A stretch of DNA of 64,000 bases from Clusia tigrina (taxonomy: Eukaryota > Arthropoda > Insecta > Diptera > Clusiidae): positions 85,073,995-85,137,994 of the forward strand of contig OV050031.1 of the NCBI GenBank assembly GCA_920105625.2. The letters are read 5' to 3'. Numbering within the stretch: position 1 is the stretch's first letter; each line of letters opens with the position of its first letter. Positions 1-14,305 of the stretch are shown one piece after another. The notes below the pieces were generated by a model. The model made no database searches. It saw nothing but the letters and a program-made list of their open reading frames with translations, and was not told the DNA's origin. The position numbers and the translations under genes were made by a program.

Positions 1-129
1 AGGGGCAGATATAGGCATAGAAAAGGCAGCAGACCCTTCAATCGACAGCGGCAGCGACTAAGACGCCTACAGAGACGCTGACAGAGGCAGCGACGCCGAC
101 TGAGGCAGATAGGGCTAGATAATGGCATC

Positions 130-430
130 GAGAAGGCAGCAGACCCCCCAACCTATAGCGGCAGCGACTGAGACACCTACGGAGACGCTGACAGAGGCTG
201 CGACGGCTGCGGCCGCGTCTGAGGCAGATAGGGGTAGACCCCCATAATCGACAGCAGCAGCGACTGAGATGCCTACAGAGACGCTAACAGAGGCTGCGAC
301 GCCGCCAGAGACGCCAATTGAGGCAGGTAGGGGTAGATATAGGCATATAGAAAGCAGCAGACCCCCCCAATCGACAGCGGCAACGGCTGAGTCGCCTACA
401 GATACGATGACAGTGGCTGCGACGCCGACT
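130..430 (+). repeat. Duplicated block, left copy (partner at +888)
   Basis: This block and 1,018-1,318 match closely at a constant offset of 888 bp, including the rare variants GGCCGCGTCTGAGGCAG, CGCCGCCAGAGACGCC and CAACGGCTGAGTCGCC. The partner differs at single bases, for example CCCCATAATCG here against CCCCAAAATCG there. After the block the copies diverge through a 12-bp unit difference. Confidence 0.8.
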
Positions 431-1017
431 GAGGCAGATAGGAGTAGATATAGGCATAGAGAAGGCAGCAGACCCCCCAACCTATAGCGGCAGCGACTGA
501 GACACCTACAGAGACGCTGACAGGGGCTGCGACGGCTGCAGCGACGACTGAGGCAAATAGGGGTAGACCCCCATAATCGACAGCGGCAGCGACTGAGATG
601 CCTACAGAGACGCTGACAGAGGCTGCGACGCCGACTGAGGCAGATAGGAGTAGATATAGGCATAGAGAAGGCAGCAGACCCCTCAATCGATAGCGGCAGC
701 GACTAAGATACCTACAGAGACGCTGACAGCGGCTGCGACTCCGACTGAGACGCCGACTGAGGCAGATAGGGGTAGATATAGACATATAGAACGCAGCAGA
801 CCCCCAATAGAAAGCGGCAGCGACTGAGACGCCTACAGAAACGCTGACAGAGATTGCGACGCCGACTGAGGCAGATAGGGGTAGATATAGGCATAGAGAA
901 GGCAGCAGACCCCCCAATCGACAGCGGCAGCGACTGAGACGCCTACAGAGTCGATGACAGAAGCTGAGACGCCGACTGAGACGCCGACTGAGGCAGATAG
1001 GGCAAGATAAAGGCATA

Positions 1018-1318
1018 GAGAAGCCAGCAGACCCCCCAATCTATAGCGGCAGCGACTGAGACACCTACGGAGACGCTGACAGAGGCTGCGACGGCTGCGG
1101 CCGCGTCTGAGGCAGATAGGGGTAGACCCCCAAAATCGACAGCAGCAGCGACTGAGATGCCTACAGAGACGCTAACAGAGGCTGCGACGCCGCCAGAGAC
1201 GCCAATTGAGGCAGGTAGGGGTAGATATAGGCATATAGAAAGCAGCAGACCCCCCCAATCGACAGCGGCAACGGCTGAGTCGCCTACAGATACGATGACA
1301 GTGGCTGCGACGCCGACT
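1018..1318 (+). repeat. Duplicated block, right copy (partner at -888)
   Basis: This is the partner of 130-430 at an offset of 888 bp, recognised by the same rare variants (CGCCGCCAGAGACGCC and CAACGGCTGAGTCGCC). It marks one of the older segmental duplications inside domain 1. Confidence 0.8.
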
Positions 1319-2749
1319 GAGATGCCGACTGAGGCATATAGGGGTAGATATTGGCATAGAGAAGGCAGGAGAACCCCAATCGACAGCGGCAGCGACTGAG
1401 ACGCCTACAGAGACGCTAACAGAGGCTGCGACGCCGACTGAGATGCCGACTGAGGCAGATAGGGGTATATATAAGTATAGAGAAGGCAGCAGACCCCCCA
1501 ATCGACAGCGGGAGCTACTGAGTCGCCTACAGAGAAGCTAACAGAGGCTGCGACGCCGACTGAGACGCCGACTGAGGCAGATAGGGGAAGATATAGGCAT
1601 ATAGAAGGCAGCATACACCCCCAATCGACAGCGGCAGCGACTGAGACGCCTACAGATACGATGACAAAGGCTGCGACTCAGACTGAGACGCCGACTGAGG
1701 CAGATAGGGGTGGATATAGGCATAGAGAAGGCAGAAGACCCCCCAATCGACAGCTGCAGCGACTGAGACGCCTACAGAGATGCTGACAGAGGCTGCGACA
1801 CCGACTGAGGCAGATAGGGGTAGATGTAGGCATAGATAAGGCAGCAGACCCTTCAATCGCCAGCGGCAGCGACTGAGACGCCTACAGAGACGCTAACAGA
1901 GGCTGCGAAGCCGACTGAGGCAGATAGGGGTAGATATAGGCATAGAGAAGGCAGCAGACCCCTCAATCGACAGCGGCAGCGACTAAGACGCCTACAGAGA
2001 CGCTGACAGCGGCTGCGACGCCGACTGAGACGTCGACTGAGGCAGATAGGGGTAGATATAGGCATAGGGAAGGGAGCAGACCCCCCAATCGACAGCGGCA
2101 GCGACTAAGACATCTACAGAGACTCTGACAGAGGCAGCGACGTCGACTGATACGCCGACTGAGGCAGATAGGGCTAAATAAAGGCATAGAGAAGGCAGCA
2201 GACCCCCCCAATTTATAGCGGCAGCGACTGGGACGCCTACAGAGACGCTGACAGAGGCTGCGACGGCTGCGGCGACGACTGAGGCAAATCGGGGTAGACC
2301 CCCATAATCGACAGCGGCAGCGACTGAGATGTCTACAGAGACGCTGACAGAGGCTGCGGCGTCGACTGAGGCAGATAGGGGTAGATATAGGCATAGAGAA
2401 GGCAGCAGACCCCTCAATCGACAGCGGCAGCTACTAAGATGCCGACAGAGACGCTGACAGCGGCTGCGACGCCGACTGAGACGCCGACTGAGGCAGATAG
2501 GGCTAGATAAAGGCATAGAGAAGGCAGCAGACCCCCCAATCTATAGCGGCAGCGACTGAGACGCCTACAGAGACATTGACAGAGGCTGCGACGGCTGCGG
2601 CGGCGACGGAGGCAGATAGGGGTAGACCCCCATAATTGACAGCGGCAGCGTCTGAGATGCCTACAGATACGCTAACAGAGGCTGCGACGAAGACTGAGAC
2701 GCCGATTGAGGCAGATAGGGGTAGATATAAGCAAATAGAAAGCAGCAGA

Positions 2750-2761
2750 CCCCCCCCCCCC
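2750..2761 (+). repeat. Expanded poly-C tract (C12)
   Basis: The C-run present in every monomer, usually 5-7 bases, is 12 bases here. Homopolymer slippage, or a sequencing length error, is the likely cause. Each change of one base alters the reading frame across the monomer junction. Confidence 0.9.
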
Positions 2762-5700
2762 AATCGACAGCGGAAGCGACTGAGATGCCTACAGATACGA
2801 TGACAGTGGCTGCGACGCCGACTGAGATGCCGACTGAGGAAAATAGGGGTAGAAATTGGCTTAGAGAAGGCAGGAGTCCCCCAATCGACAGCGGCAACGA
2901 CTGAGACGCCTACATCGACGTTAACAGAGGCTGCGACGCCAACTGAGATGCCGACTGAGGCAGATAGGGGTATATATAGGTATAGAGAAGACAGCAGAGC
3001 CCCCAAACGACAGCGGCAACGACTAAGACGCCTACAAAGCCGATGACAGAGACTGCGACGCCAAGTGAGATGCCGACTGAGCCAGATAGGGGTGTAGATA
3101 TAGGGATAGAGAAGGCAGCAGACCCCCCAATCGACAGCAGCAGCGACTGAGACGCCTACAGAGACGCTGACAGAGGCTACGACACCGACTGAGACAGATA
3201 GGGGTAGATATAGGCATAGAGAAGGCCGCAGACCCTCCAGTCGCCAGCGGCAGCGACTGAGACGCCTACAGAGACGCTAACAGAGGCTGCGACGCCGACT
3301 GAGGCAGATAGGGGTAGATATAGGCATAGAGAAGGGAGCAGACCCCCCAATCGATAGCGGCAGCGACTAAGACACCTACAGAGACGCTGACAGAGGCAGC
3401 GACGTCGACTGAGACGCCGACTGAGGCAGATAGGGGTAGATATAGGCATAGAGAAGGGAGCAGACCCCCCAATCGACAGCGGCAGCGATTGAGACTCCTG
3501 CAGAAACGCTGACAGAGTCTGCGACGCCGACTGAGATGTCGACTGAGTCAGATAGGGGTAGATATAGGCATAGAGAAGGCATCAGACCCCCAATCGACAG
3601 CGGCAGCGACTGAGACGCCTACAGAGCCGATTACAGAGGCTGCGACGCCGACTGAGGCAGATAGGGTTAGATATAGGCATAGAGATGGCAGCAGACCCCA
3701 TAATCGACAGCGACAGCGACTGAGACGCCTACAGAGCCGATGGCAGAGGCTGCGACGCCGACTGAGGCAGATAGGGCTAGATAAAGGCATAGAGAAGGCA
3801 GCAGACCCCCCAATCTATAGCGGCAGCGACTGAGACGCCTACAGAGACGCTGACAGAGGCTGCGACGGCTGCGGCGGCGACTGAGGCAGATAGGGGTAGA
3901 CCCCCATAATCGACAGCGGCAGCGACTGAGATGCCTACAGAGACGCTAACAGAGGCTGCGACGCCGACTGAGACGCCGATTGAGGCAGATAGGGGTAGGT
4001 ATAGGCATATAGAAAGCAGCAGACCGCCCCCAATCGACTGCGGCAGCGACTGAGACGCCTACAGATACGATGACAGTGGCTGCGACGCCGACTGAGATGC
4101 CGACTGAGGCATATAGGGGTAGATATTGGCATAGAGGACGCAGGAGACCCCCAATCGACAGCGGCAGCGACTGAGACGCCTACAGAGACGCTAACAGAGG
4201 CTGCGACGCAGACTGAGATGCCGACTGAGGCAGATAGGGGTATATATTGGTATAGAGAAGGCAGCAGAGCCCCCAAACGACAGCGGCAACGACTAAGACG
4301 CCTACAGAGCCGATGACAGAGACTGCGACGCCGAGTGAGATGCCGACTGAGCCAGATAGGGGTAGAGAAGGCAGCAGACCCCCCAATCGACAGCAGCAGC
4401 GACTGAGACGCCTACAGAGACGCTGACAGAGGCTACGACACCGACTGAGGCAGATAGGGGTAGATATAGGCATAGAGAATGCCGCAGACCCTCCAGTCGC
4501 CAGCGGCAGCGACTGAGACGCATACAGAGCCGATTACAGAGGCTGTGACGCCGACTGAGGCAGATAGGAGTAGATATAGGCATAGAGAAGGCAGCAGACC
4601 CCTCAATCGACAGCGGTAGCGACTAAGATGCCTACAGAGACGCTGACAGCGGCTGCGTCGCCGACTGAGACGCCGACTGAGGCAGATAGGGGTAGATATA
4701 GGCATAGAGAATTGAGCAGACCCCCAAATCAACAGCGGCAGCGACTAACACACCTACAGAGACGCTGACAGAGGCAGCGACGTCGACTGAGACGCCGACT
4801 GAGGCAGATAGGACTAGATAAAGGCATAGAGATGGCAGCAGACCCCCCCAATCTATAGCGGCAGCGACTGAGACGCCTACAGAGACGCTGACAGAGGCTG
4901 CGACGGCTGCGGCGACGACTGAGGCAAATCGGGGTAGACCCCCATAATCGACAGCGGCAGCTACTGAGATGTCTACAGAGACGCTGACAGAGGCTGCGAC
5001 GTCGACTGAGGCAGATAGGAGTAGATATAGGCATAGAGAAGGCAGCAGACCCCTCAATCGACAGCGGCAGCGACTAAGATGCTTACAGAGACGCTGACAG
5101 CGGCTGCGACGCCGACTTAGACGCCGACTGAGGCAGATAGGGGTAGATATAGGCATATAGAAGGCAGGAGACCCCCACTCGACAGCGGCAGCGACTGGGA
5201 CGCCTACAGAAATGCTGACAGAAGCTGCGACGCCGACTGAGGCAGATTGGGGTAGATATAGGCATAGAGATGGCAGCAGACCCCATAATCGACAGCGACA
5301 GCGACTGAGACGCCTACAGAGCCGATGGCAGAGGCTGCGACGCCGACTGAGACGCCGACTGAGGCAGATAGGGCTAGATAAAGGCATAGAGAAGGCAGCA
5401 GACCCCCAATCTATAGCGGCAGCGACTGACACGCCTACAGAGACGCTGACAGAGGCTGCGACGGCTGCGGCGGCGACTGAGGCAGATAGGGGTAGACCCC
5501 CATAATCGACAGCGGCAGCGACTGAGATGTCTACAGAGACGCTAACAGAGGCTGCGACGCCGACTGAGACGCCGATTGAGGCAGATAGGGGTAGATATAG
5601 GCATATAGAAAGCAGCAGACCCCCCCAATCGACAGCGGCAGCGACTGAGACGACTACAGATACGATGACAGTGGCTGCGACGCCGACTGAGATGCCGACT

Positions 5701-6346
5701 GAGGCTTATAGGGGTAGATATTGGCATATAGAAGGCAGGAGACCCCCAATGGACAGCGGCAGCGACTGAGACGCCTACAGAGACGCTAACAGAGGATGCG
5801 ACGGCGACTGAGATGCCGACTGAGGCAGATAGGGGTATATATAGGTATAGAGAAGGCAGCAGAGCCCCCAAACGACAGCGGCAACGACTAAGATGCCTAC
5901 AGAGCCGATGACAGAGACTGCGACGCCGAGTGAGGCGCCGACTGAGGCAGATAGGTGCAGATATAGAAATAGAGAAGGCAGCAGACCCCCAATCGACAGC
6001 AGCAGCGACTGAGACGCCTACAGAGGCGCTGACAGAGGTTGCGACGCCGACTGAGACGCCGACTGAGGCAGATAGGTGTAGATATAGGCATAGAGAAGGG
6101 AGCAGACCCCCCAATCGACAGCGGCAGCGATTGAGACTCCTACAGAAACGCTGACAGAGTCTGCGACGCCGACTGAGATGCCGACTGAGCCAGATAGGGG
6201 TAGATAAAGGCATAGAGAAGGCATCAGACCCCCCCAATCGACAGCGGCAGCGACTGAGACGCCTACAGAGCCGATTACAGAGGCTGCGACGTCGACTGAG
6301 GCAGATAGGGCTAGATAAAGGCATAGAGAAGGCAGCAGACCCCCCC

Positions 6347-6442
6347 AATCTATAGCGGCAGCGACTGAGACGCCTACAGAGACGCTGACAGAGGCTGCGA
6401 CGGCTGCGGCGGCGACTGAGGCAGATAGGGGTAGACCCCCAT
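6347..6442 (+). repeat. Short (S) monomer, representative ~96 bp
   Basis: Relative to the 110-bp monomer this unit has lost about 24 bp between two AGA trinucleotides, so GGGGTAGA joins directly to CCCCCATAATCGAC, and it has gained about 9 bp of GCTGCGGCG in the middle. The same form recurs across domain 1 (junctions near 231, 560, 1,120, 2,293, 2,618, 3,893, 4,930, 5,489, 7,642, 8,638, 8,853, 9,527, 11,249, 12,353, 12,568, 13,241, 15,306, 16,410, 16,625, 17,299, 19,387, 19,602, 20,308, 22,646, 24,249, 24,809, 25,611, 26,428, 26,879). Variants occur in domains 2 and 3, for example near 34,597, 38,087, 44,577, 47,769, 53,032, 58,647, 60,320 and 62,625. The shared junction indicates one ancestral deletion that was then amplified. 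Confidence 0.85.
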
Positions 6443-6639
6443 AATCGACAGCGGCAGCGACTGAGATGCCTACAGAGACGCTAACAGAGGCTGCGACGCC
6501 GACTGAGACGCCGATTGAGGCAGATAGGGGTAGATATAGGCATATAGAAAGCAGCAGACCCCCCCAATCGACAGCGGCAGCGACTGAGATGCCAACTGAG
6601 GCATATAGGGGTAGATATTGGCATAGAGAAGGCAGGAGA

Positions 6640-9600
6640 CACCCAATCGACAGCGGCAGCGACTGAGACGCCTACAGAGACGCTAACAGAGGCTGCGACG
6701 CCGACTGAGATGCCGAGTGAGGCAGATAGGGGTAGATATAAGTATGGAGAAGGCAGCAGACCCCCCAATCGACAGCGGGAGCGACTGAGACGCCTATAGA
6801 GCCGATGACAGAGACTGCGACGCCGACTGAGGCAGATAGGGGTACTCATAGGCATAGAGAAGGCAGCAGACCCCCCAATCGACAGCGGCAGCGACTGAAA
6901 CGCCTACAGAGACGCTGACAGAGGCTACGACACCGACTGAGGTAGATAGGGGTAGATATAGGCATAGAGAAGGCCGCAGACCCTCCAGTCGCCAGCGGCA
7001 GCGACTGAGACGCCTACAGAGACGCTAACAGAGGCTGCGCAGCCGACTGAGGCAGATAGGGGCAGATATAGGCATAGAGAAGGCAGCAGACCCCTCAATC
7101 GACAGCGGAAGCGACTAAGACGCCTACAGAGACGCTGACAGAGGCTGCGACGCCGACTGAGACGCCGAATGAGGCAGATAGGGGTAGATATAGGCATAGA
7201 GAAGGCAGCAGACCCCCCAATCGACAGCAGCAGCGACTGAGACGTCTACAAAAACGCTGACAGGGGCTGCGACCCCGACTGAGGCAGATAGGGGTAGATA
7301 TAGGCATAGAGAAGGCAGCAGACCCCCCAATCGACAGCGGCAGCGACTAAGACGCCTACAGAGCCGATGACAGAGGCTGCGACGCCGACTGAGACACCAA
7401 CTGAGGCAGATAGGGGCAGATATAGGCATAGAAAATGCAGCAGACCCTTCAATCGACAGCGGCAGCGACTAAGACGCTTACAGAGACGCTGACAGAGGCA
7501 GCGACGCCGACTGAGGCAGATAGGGCTAGATAAAGGCATAGAGAAGGCAGCAGACCCCCCAATCTATAGCGGCAGCGACTGAGACGCCTACAGAGACGCT
7601 GACAGAGGCTGCGACGGCTGCGGCGGCGACTGAGGCAGATAGGGGTAGACCCCCATAATCGACAGCGGCAGCGACTGAGATGCCTACAGAGACGCTAACA
7701 GAGGCTGCGACGCCGACTGAGACGCCGATTGAGGCAGATAGGGGTAGATATAGGCATATAGAAAGCAGCAGACCCCCCCCAATCGACAGCGGCAGCGACT
7801 GAGGTGCCAACTGAGGCATATAGGGGTAGATATTGGCATAGAGAAGGCAGGAGACACCCAATCGACAGCGGCAGCGACTGAGACGCCTACAGAGACGCTA
7901 ACAGAGGCTGCGACGCCGACTGAGATGCCGAGTGAGGCAGATAGGGGTAGATATAAGTATGGAGAAGGCAGCAGACCCCCCAATCGACAGCGGCAGCGAC
8001 TGAGACGCCTACAGAGACGCTAACAGAGGCTGCGCAGCCGACTGAGGCAGATAGGGGCAGATATAGGCATAGAAAATGCAGCAGACCCTTCAATCGACAG
8101 CGGCAGCGACTAAGACGCTTACAGAGACGCTGACAGAGGCAGCGACGCCGACTGAGGCAGATAGGGCTAGATAAAGGCATAGAGAAGGCAGCAGACCCCC
8201 CAATCTATAGCGGCAGCGACTGAGACGCCTACAGAGACGCTGACAGAGGTTGCGACGCCGACTGAGACGCCGACTGAGGCAGATAGGGGTAGATATAGGA
8301 AGAGGGAAGGCAGCAGATACCCCAATCCACAGCGGCAGCGACTGAGTCGCCTACAGAGAAGCTAACAGAGGCTGCGACGCCGACTGAGATGCCGACTGAG
8401 GCAGATAGGGGAAGATATAGGCATATAGAAGGCAGCATACACCCCCAATCGACAGCGGCAGCGACTGAGACGTCTACAGAAACGCTGACAGGGGCTGCGA
8501 CCCCGACTGAGGCAGATAGGGGTAGATATAGGCATAGATAAGGCAGCAGACCCCTCAACCTATAGCGGCAGCGACTGAGACGCCTACAGAGACGCTGACA
8601 GAGGCTGCGACGGCTGCAGCGACGACTGAGGCAAATAGGGGTAGACCCCCATAATTGACAGCGGCAGCGACTGAGACATCTACAGAGACGCTGACAGAGG
8701 CAGCGACGTCGACTGAGACGCCGGCTGAGGCAGATAGGGCTAAATAAAGGCATAGAGAAGGCAGCAGACCCCCCAATCTATAGCGGCAGCGACTGAGACG
8801 CCTACAGAGACGCTGACAGAGGCTGCGACGGCTGCGGCGACGACTGAGGCAAATCGGGGTAGACTCCCATAATCGACAGCGGCAGCGACTGAGATGTCTA
8901 CAGAGACGCTGACAGAGGCTGCGACGTCGACTGAGGCAGATAGGAGTAGATATAGGCATAGAGAAGGCAGCATACCCCTCAATCGACAGCGGCAGCGACT
9001 AAGATGCCTACAGAGACGCTGACAACGGCTGCGACACCGACTGAGACGCCGACTGAGGCAGATAGGGGTAGATATAGCCAGAGGGAAGGCAGCAGATACC
9101 CCAATCTACAGCGGCAGCGACTGAGTCGCCTACAGAGACGCTGACAGCGGCTGCGACGCCGACTGAGACGCCGACTGAGGCAGATAGGGGTAGATATAGG
9201 CATAGAGAAGAGAGCAGCCCCCCAATCGACAGCGGCAGCGACTGAGACGCCTACAGAAATGCTGACAGAGGCTGCGACGCCGACTTAGGCAGATAGGGGT
9301 AGATATAGGCATACAGATGGCAGCAGACCCCATAATCGACAGCGACAGCGACTGAGACGCCTACAGAGCCGATGGCAGAGGCTGCGACGCCGACTGAGGC
9401 AGATAGGGCTAGATAAAGGCATAGAGAAGGCAGCAGACCCCCCCAATCTATAGCGGCAGCGACTGAGACGCCTACAGAGACGCTGACAGAGGCTGCGACG
9501 GCTGCGGCGGCGACTGAGGCAGATAGGGGTAGACCCCCATAATCGACAGCGGCAGCGACTGAGATGCCTACAGAGACGCTAACAGAGGCTGCGACGCCGA

Positions 9601-10806
9601 CTGAGACGCCGATTGAGGCAGATAGGGGTAGATATAGGCATATAGAAAGCAGCAGACCCCCCCAATCGACAGCGGCAGCGACTGAGACGCCTACAGATAC
9701 GATGACAATGGCTGCGACGCCGACTGAGATGCCAACTGAGGCATATAGGGATAGATATTGGCATAGGGAAGGCAGGAGACACCCAATCGACAGCGGCAGC
9801 GACTGAGACGCCTACAGAGACGCTAACAGAGGCTGCGACGCCGACTGAGATGCCGAGTGAGGCAGATAGGGGTAGATATAAGTATAGAGAAGGCATCAGA
9901 CCCCCCAATCGACAGCGGGAGCGACTGAGACGCCTATAGAGCCGATGACAGAGACTGCGACGCCGACTGAGGCAGATAGGGGTACTTATAGGCATAGAGA
10001 AGGCAGCAGACCCCCCAATCGACAGCGGCAGCGACTGAAACGCCTACAGAGTCGCCAACAGAGGCTGCGACGCCGACTGAGACGCCGACTGAGGCAGATA
10101 GGGGTAGATATAAGCAGAGGGAAGGCAGCAGATACCCCAATCCACAGCGGCAGCGACAGAGTCGCCTACAGAGACTCTAAGAGAGGCTGCGACGCCGACT
10201 GAGGCAGATAGGGTAAGATATAGGCATGTAGAATGCAGCATACTCCCCCAATCGACAGCGGCAGCGACTGAGACGCCTACAGATACGATGACAGAGGCTG
10301 AGACGCAGACTGAGACGCCGACTGAGGCAGATAGGGGTGGATATTGGCATAGAGAAGGCAGAAGACCCCCCAATCGACAGCGGCAGCGACTGAGACGCCT
10401 ACAGAGACGGTGACAGAGGCTACGACACCGACTGAGGTAGATAGGGGTAGATATAGGCATAGAGAAGGCCGCAGACCCTCCAGTCGCCAGCGGCAGCGAC
10501 TGAGACGCCTACAGAGACGCTAACAGAGGCTGCGAAGCCGACTGAGGCAGATAGGGGCAGATATAGGCATAGAGAAGGCAGCAGACCCCTCAATCGACAG
10601 CGGAAGCGACTAAGACGCCTACAGAGACGCTGACAGAGGCTGCGACGCCGACTGAGACGCCGAATGAGGCAGATAGGGGTAGATATAGGCGTAGAGAAGG
10701 CAGCACACCCCCCAATCGACAGCAGCAGCGACTGAGACGTCTACAGAAACGCTGACAGGGGCTGCGACCCCGACTGAGGCAGATAGGGGTAGATATAGGC
10801 ATAGAG
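6640..10806 (+). repeat. HOR alpha, copy 1
   Basis: This is the first of three near-identical copies of a block of about 35-40 monomers. Matching blocks lie 3,605 bp downstream (first part, for example 7,246-8,180 to 10,851-11,785) and 3,715 bp downstream (second part, for example 8,555-10,460 to 12,270-14,175). The change of offset by 110 bp shows that this copy lacks exactly one monomer near 8,540-8,575. Its left end (6,640-7,200) matches copy 3 (14,300-14,860, offset 7,662) and its right end (10,590-10,802) matches 18,362-18,574 (offset 7,772), so copies 1 and 3 share both ends. Ends are approximate to within about one monomer. Confidence 0.88.
9564..9806 (+). repeat. W module (domain-1 marker), representative
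   Basis: This two-to-three monomer module is recognised by GCCGATTGAGGCAG, CATATAGAAAGCAGCAGA, ACAGATACGATGACA and GATATTGGCATA in that order. Related copies begin near 269, 1,157, 2,660, 3,930, 5,527, 6,466, 7,684, 11,289, 13,279, 15,346, 17,336, 20,325, 22,677, 23,512, 24,845 and 26,915. Those at 6,466, 7,684, 11,289 and 15,346 lack the ACAGATACGATGACA monomer. None is seen after about 27,150. The + strand is open across the module (80 codons), because the C-run here restores the frame, but I see no sign that it is a gene. Confidence 0.75.
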
Positions 10807-13800
10807 AAGGCAGCAGACCCCCCAATCGACAGCAGCAGCGACTGAGACGTCTACAAAAACGCTGACAGGGGCTGCGACCCCGACTGAGGCAGATAGGGGT
10901 AGATATAGGCATAGAGAAGGCAGCAGACCCCCCAATCGACAGCGGCAGCGACTAAGACGCCTACAGAGCCGATGACAGAGGCTGCGACGCCGACTGAGAC
11001 ACCAACTGAGGCAGATAGGGGCAGATATAGGCATAGAAAATGCAGCAGACCCTTCAATCGACAGCGGCAGCGACTAAGACGCTTACAGAGACGCTGACAG
11101 AGGCAGCGACGCCGACTGAGGCAGATAGGGCTAGATAAAGGCATAGAGAAGGCAGCAGACCCCCCAATCTATAGCGGCAGCGACTGAGACGCCTACAGAG
11201 ACGCTGACAGAGGCTGCGACGGCTGCGGCGGCGACTGAGGCAGATAGGGGTAGACCCCCATAATCGACAGCGGCAGCGACTGAGATGCCTACAGAGACGC
11301 TAACAGAGGCTGCGACGCCGACTGAGACGCCGATTGAGGCAGATAGGGGTAGATATAGGCATATAGAAAGCAGCAGACCCCCCCCAATCGACAGCGGCAG
11401 CGACTGAGGTGCCAACTGAGGCATATAGGGGTAGATATTGGCATAGAGAAGGCAGGAGACACCCAATCGACAGCGGCAGCGACTGAGACGCCTACAGAGA
11501 CGCTAACAGAGGCTGCGACGCCGACTGAGATGCCGAGTGAGGCAGATAGGGGTAGATATAAGTATGGAGAAGGCAGCAGACCCCCCAATCGACAGCGGCA
11601 GCGACTGAGACGCCTACAGAGACGCTAACAGAGGCTGCGCAGCCGACTGAGGCAGATAGGGGCAGATATAGGCATAGAAAATGCAGCAGACCCTTCAATC
11701 GACAGCGGCAGCGACTAAGACGCTTACAGAGACGCTGACAGAGGCAGCGACGCCGACTGAGGCAGATAGGGCTAGATAAAGGCATAGAGAAGGCAGCAGA
11801 CCCCCCAATCTATAGCGGCAGCGACTGAGACGCCTACAGAGACGCTGACAGAGGTTGCGACGCCGACTGAGACGCCGACTGAGGCAGATAGGGGTAGATA
11901 TAGGAAGAGGGAAGGCAGCAGATACCCCAATCCACAGCGGCAGCGACTGAGTCGCCTACAGAGAAGCTAACAGAGGCTGCGACGCCGACTGAGATGCCGA
12001 CTGAGGCAGATAGGGGAAGATATAGGCATATAGAAGGCAGCATACACCCCCAATCGACAGCGGCAGCGACTGAGACGTCTACAGAAACGCTGACAGGGGC
12101 TGCGACCCCGACTGAGGCAGATAGGGGTAGATATAGGCATAGATAAGGCAGCAGACCCTTCAATCGCCAGCGGCAGCGACTGAGACGCCTACAGAGACGC
12201 TAACAGAGGCAGCGAAGCCGACTGAGGCAGATAGTGGTAGTTATAGGCATAGAGAAGGCAGCAGACCCCTCAATCTATAGCGGCAGCGACTGAGACGCCT
12301 ACAGAGACGCTGACAGAGGCTGCGACGGCTGCAGCGACGACTGAGGCAAATAGGGGTAGACCCCCATAATTGACAGCGGCAGCGACTGAGACATCTACAG
12401 AGACGCTGACAGAGGCAGCGACGTCGACTGAGACGCCGGCTGAGGCAGATAGGGCTAAATAAAGGCATAGAGAAGGCAGCAGACCCCCCAATCTATAGCG
12501 GCAGCGACTGAGACGCCTACAGAGACGCTGACAGAGGCTGCGACGGCTGCGGCGACGACTGAGGCAAATCGGGGTAGACTCCCATAATCGACAGCGGCAG
12601 CGACTGAGATGTCTACAGAGACGCTGACAGAGGCTGCGACGTCGACTGAGGCAGATAGGAGTAGATATAGGCATAGAGAAGGCAGCATACCCCTCAATCG
12701 ACAGCGGCAGCGACTAAGATGCCTACAGAGACGCTGACAACGGCTGCGACACCGACTGAGACGCCGACTGAGGCAGATAGGGGTAGATATAGCCAGAGGG
12801 AAGGCAGCAGATACCCCAATCTACAGCGGCAGCGACTGAGTCGCCTACAGAGACGCTGACAGCGGCTGCGACGCCGACTGAGACGCCGACTGAGGCAGAT
12901 AGGGGTAGATATAGGCATAGAGAAGAGAGCAGCCCCCCAATCGACAGCGGCAGCGACTGAGACGCCTACAGAAATGCTGACAGAGGCTGCGACGCCGACT
13001 TAGGCAGATAGGGGTAGATATAGGCATACAGATGGCAGCAGACCCCATAATCGACAGCGACAGCGACTGAGACGCCTACAGAGCCGATGGCAGAGGCTGC
13101 GACGCCGACTGAGGCAGATAGGGCTAGATAAAGGCATAGAGAAGGCAGCAGACCCCCCCAATCTATAGCGGCAGCGACTGAGACGCCTACAGAGACGCTG
13201 ACAGAGGCTGCGACGGCTGCGGCGGCGACTGAGGCAGATAGGGGTAGACCCCCATAATCGACAGCGGCAGCGACTGAGATGCCTACAGAGACGCTAACAG
13301 AGGCTGCGACGCCGACTGAGACGCCGATTGAGGCAGATAGGGGTAGATATAGGCATATAGAAAGCAGCAGACCCCCCCAATCGACAGCGGCAGCGACTGA
13401 GACGCCTACAGATACGATGACAATGGCTGCGACGCCGACTGAGATGCCAACTGAGGCATATAGGGATAGATATTGGCATAGGGAAGGCAGGAGACACCCA
13501 ATCGACAGCGGCAGCGACTGAGACGCCTACAGAGACGCTAACAGAGGCTGCGACGCCGACTGAGATGCCGAGTGAGGCAGATAGGGGTAGATATAAGTAT
13601 AGAGAAGGCATCAGACCCCCCAATCGACAGCGGGAGCGACTGAGACGCCTATAGAGCCGATGACAGAGACTGCGACGCCGACTGAGGCAGATAGGGGTAC
13701 TTATAGGCATAGAGAAGGCAGCAGACCCCCCAATCGACAGCGGCAGCGACTGAAACGCCTACAGAGTCGCCAACAGAGGCTGCGACGCCGACTGAGACGC

Positions 13801-14305
13801 CGACTGAGGCAGATAGGGGTAGATATAAGCAGAGGGAAGGCAGCAGATACCCCAATCCACAGCGGCAGCGACAGAGTCGCCTACAGAGACTCTAAGAGAG
13901 GCTGCGACGCCGACTGAGGCAGATAGGGTAAGATATAGGCATGTAGAATGCAGCATACTCCCCCAATCGACAGCGGCAGCGACTGAGACGCCTACAGATA
14001 CGATGACAGAGGCTGAGACGCAGACTGAGACGCCGACTGAGGCAGATAGGGGTGGATATTGGCATAGAGAAGGCAGAAGACCCCCCAATCGACAGCGGCA
14101 GCGACTGAGACGCCTACAGAGACGGTGACAGAGGCTACGACACCGACTGAGGTAGATAGGGGTAGATATAGGCATAGAGAAGGCCGCAGACCCTCCAGTC
14201 GCCAGCGGCAGCGACTGAGACGCCTACAGAGACGCTAACAGAGGCTGCGAAGCGGACTGAGGCAGATAGGGGCAGATATAGGCATAGAGAAGGCAGCAGA
14301 CCCCT
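10807..14305 (+). repeat. HOR alpha, copy 2 (shortened at both ends)
   Basis: Aligned with copies 1 and 3, this copy starts about 565 bp inside the unit and stops about 220 bp before its end. The left junction creates two adjacent almost identical monomers (10,697-10,806 and 10,807-10,916, the second with the diagnostic CTACAAAAACG). The right junction, near 14,300, joins a GAAGCGGACTG-type monomer to the start of copy 3. Both junctions fall in register with the monomer, as expected for unequal crossover or gene conversion. The match to copy 3 is at a constant offset of 4,057 bp from about 10,810 to 14,175. Confidence 0.85.
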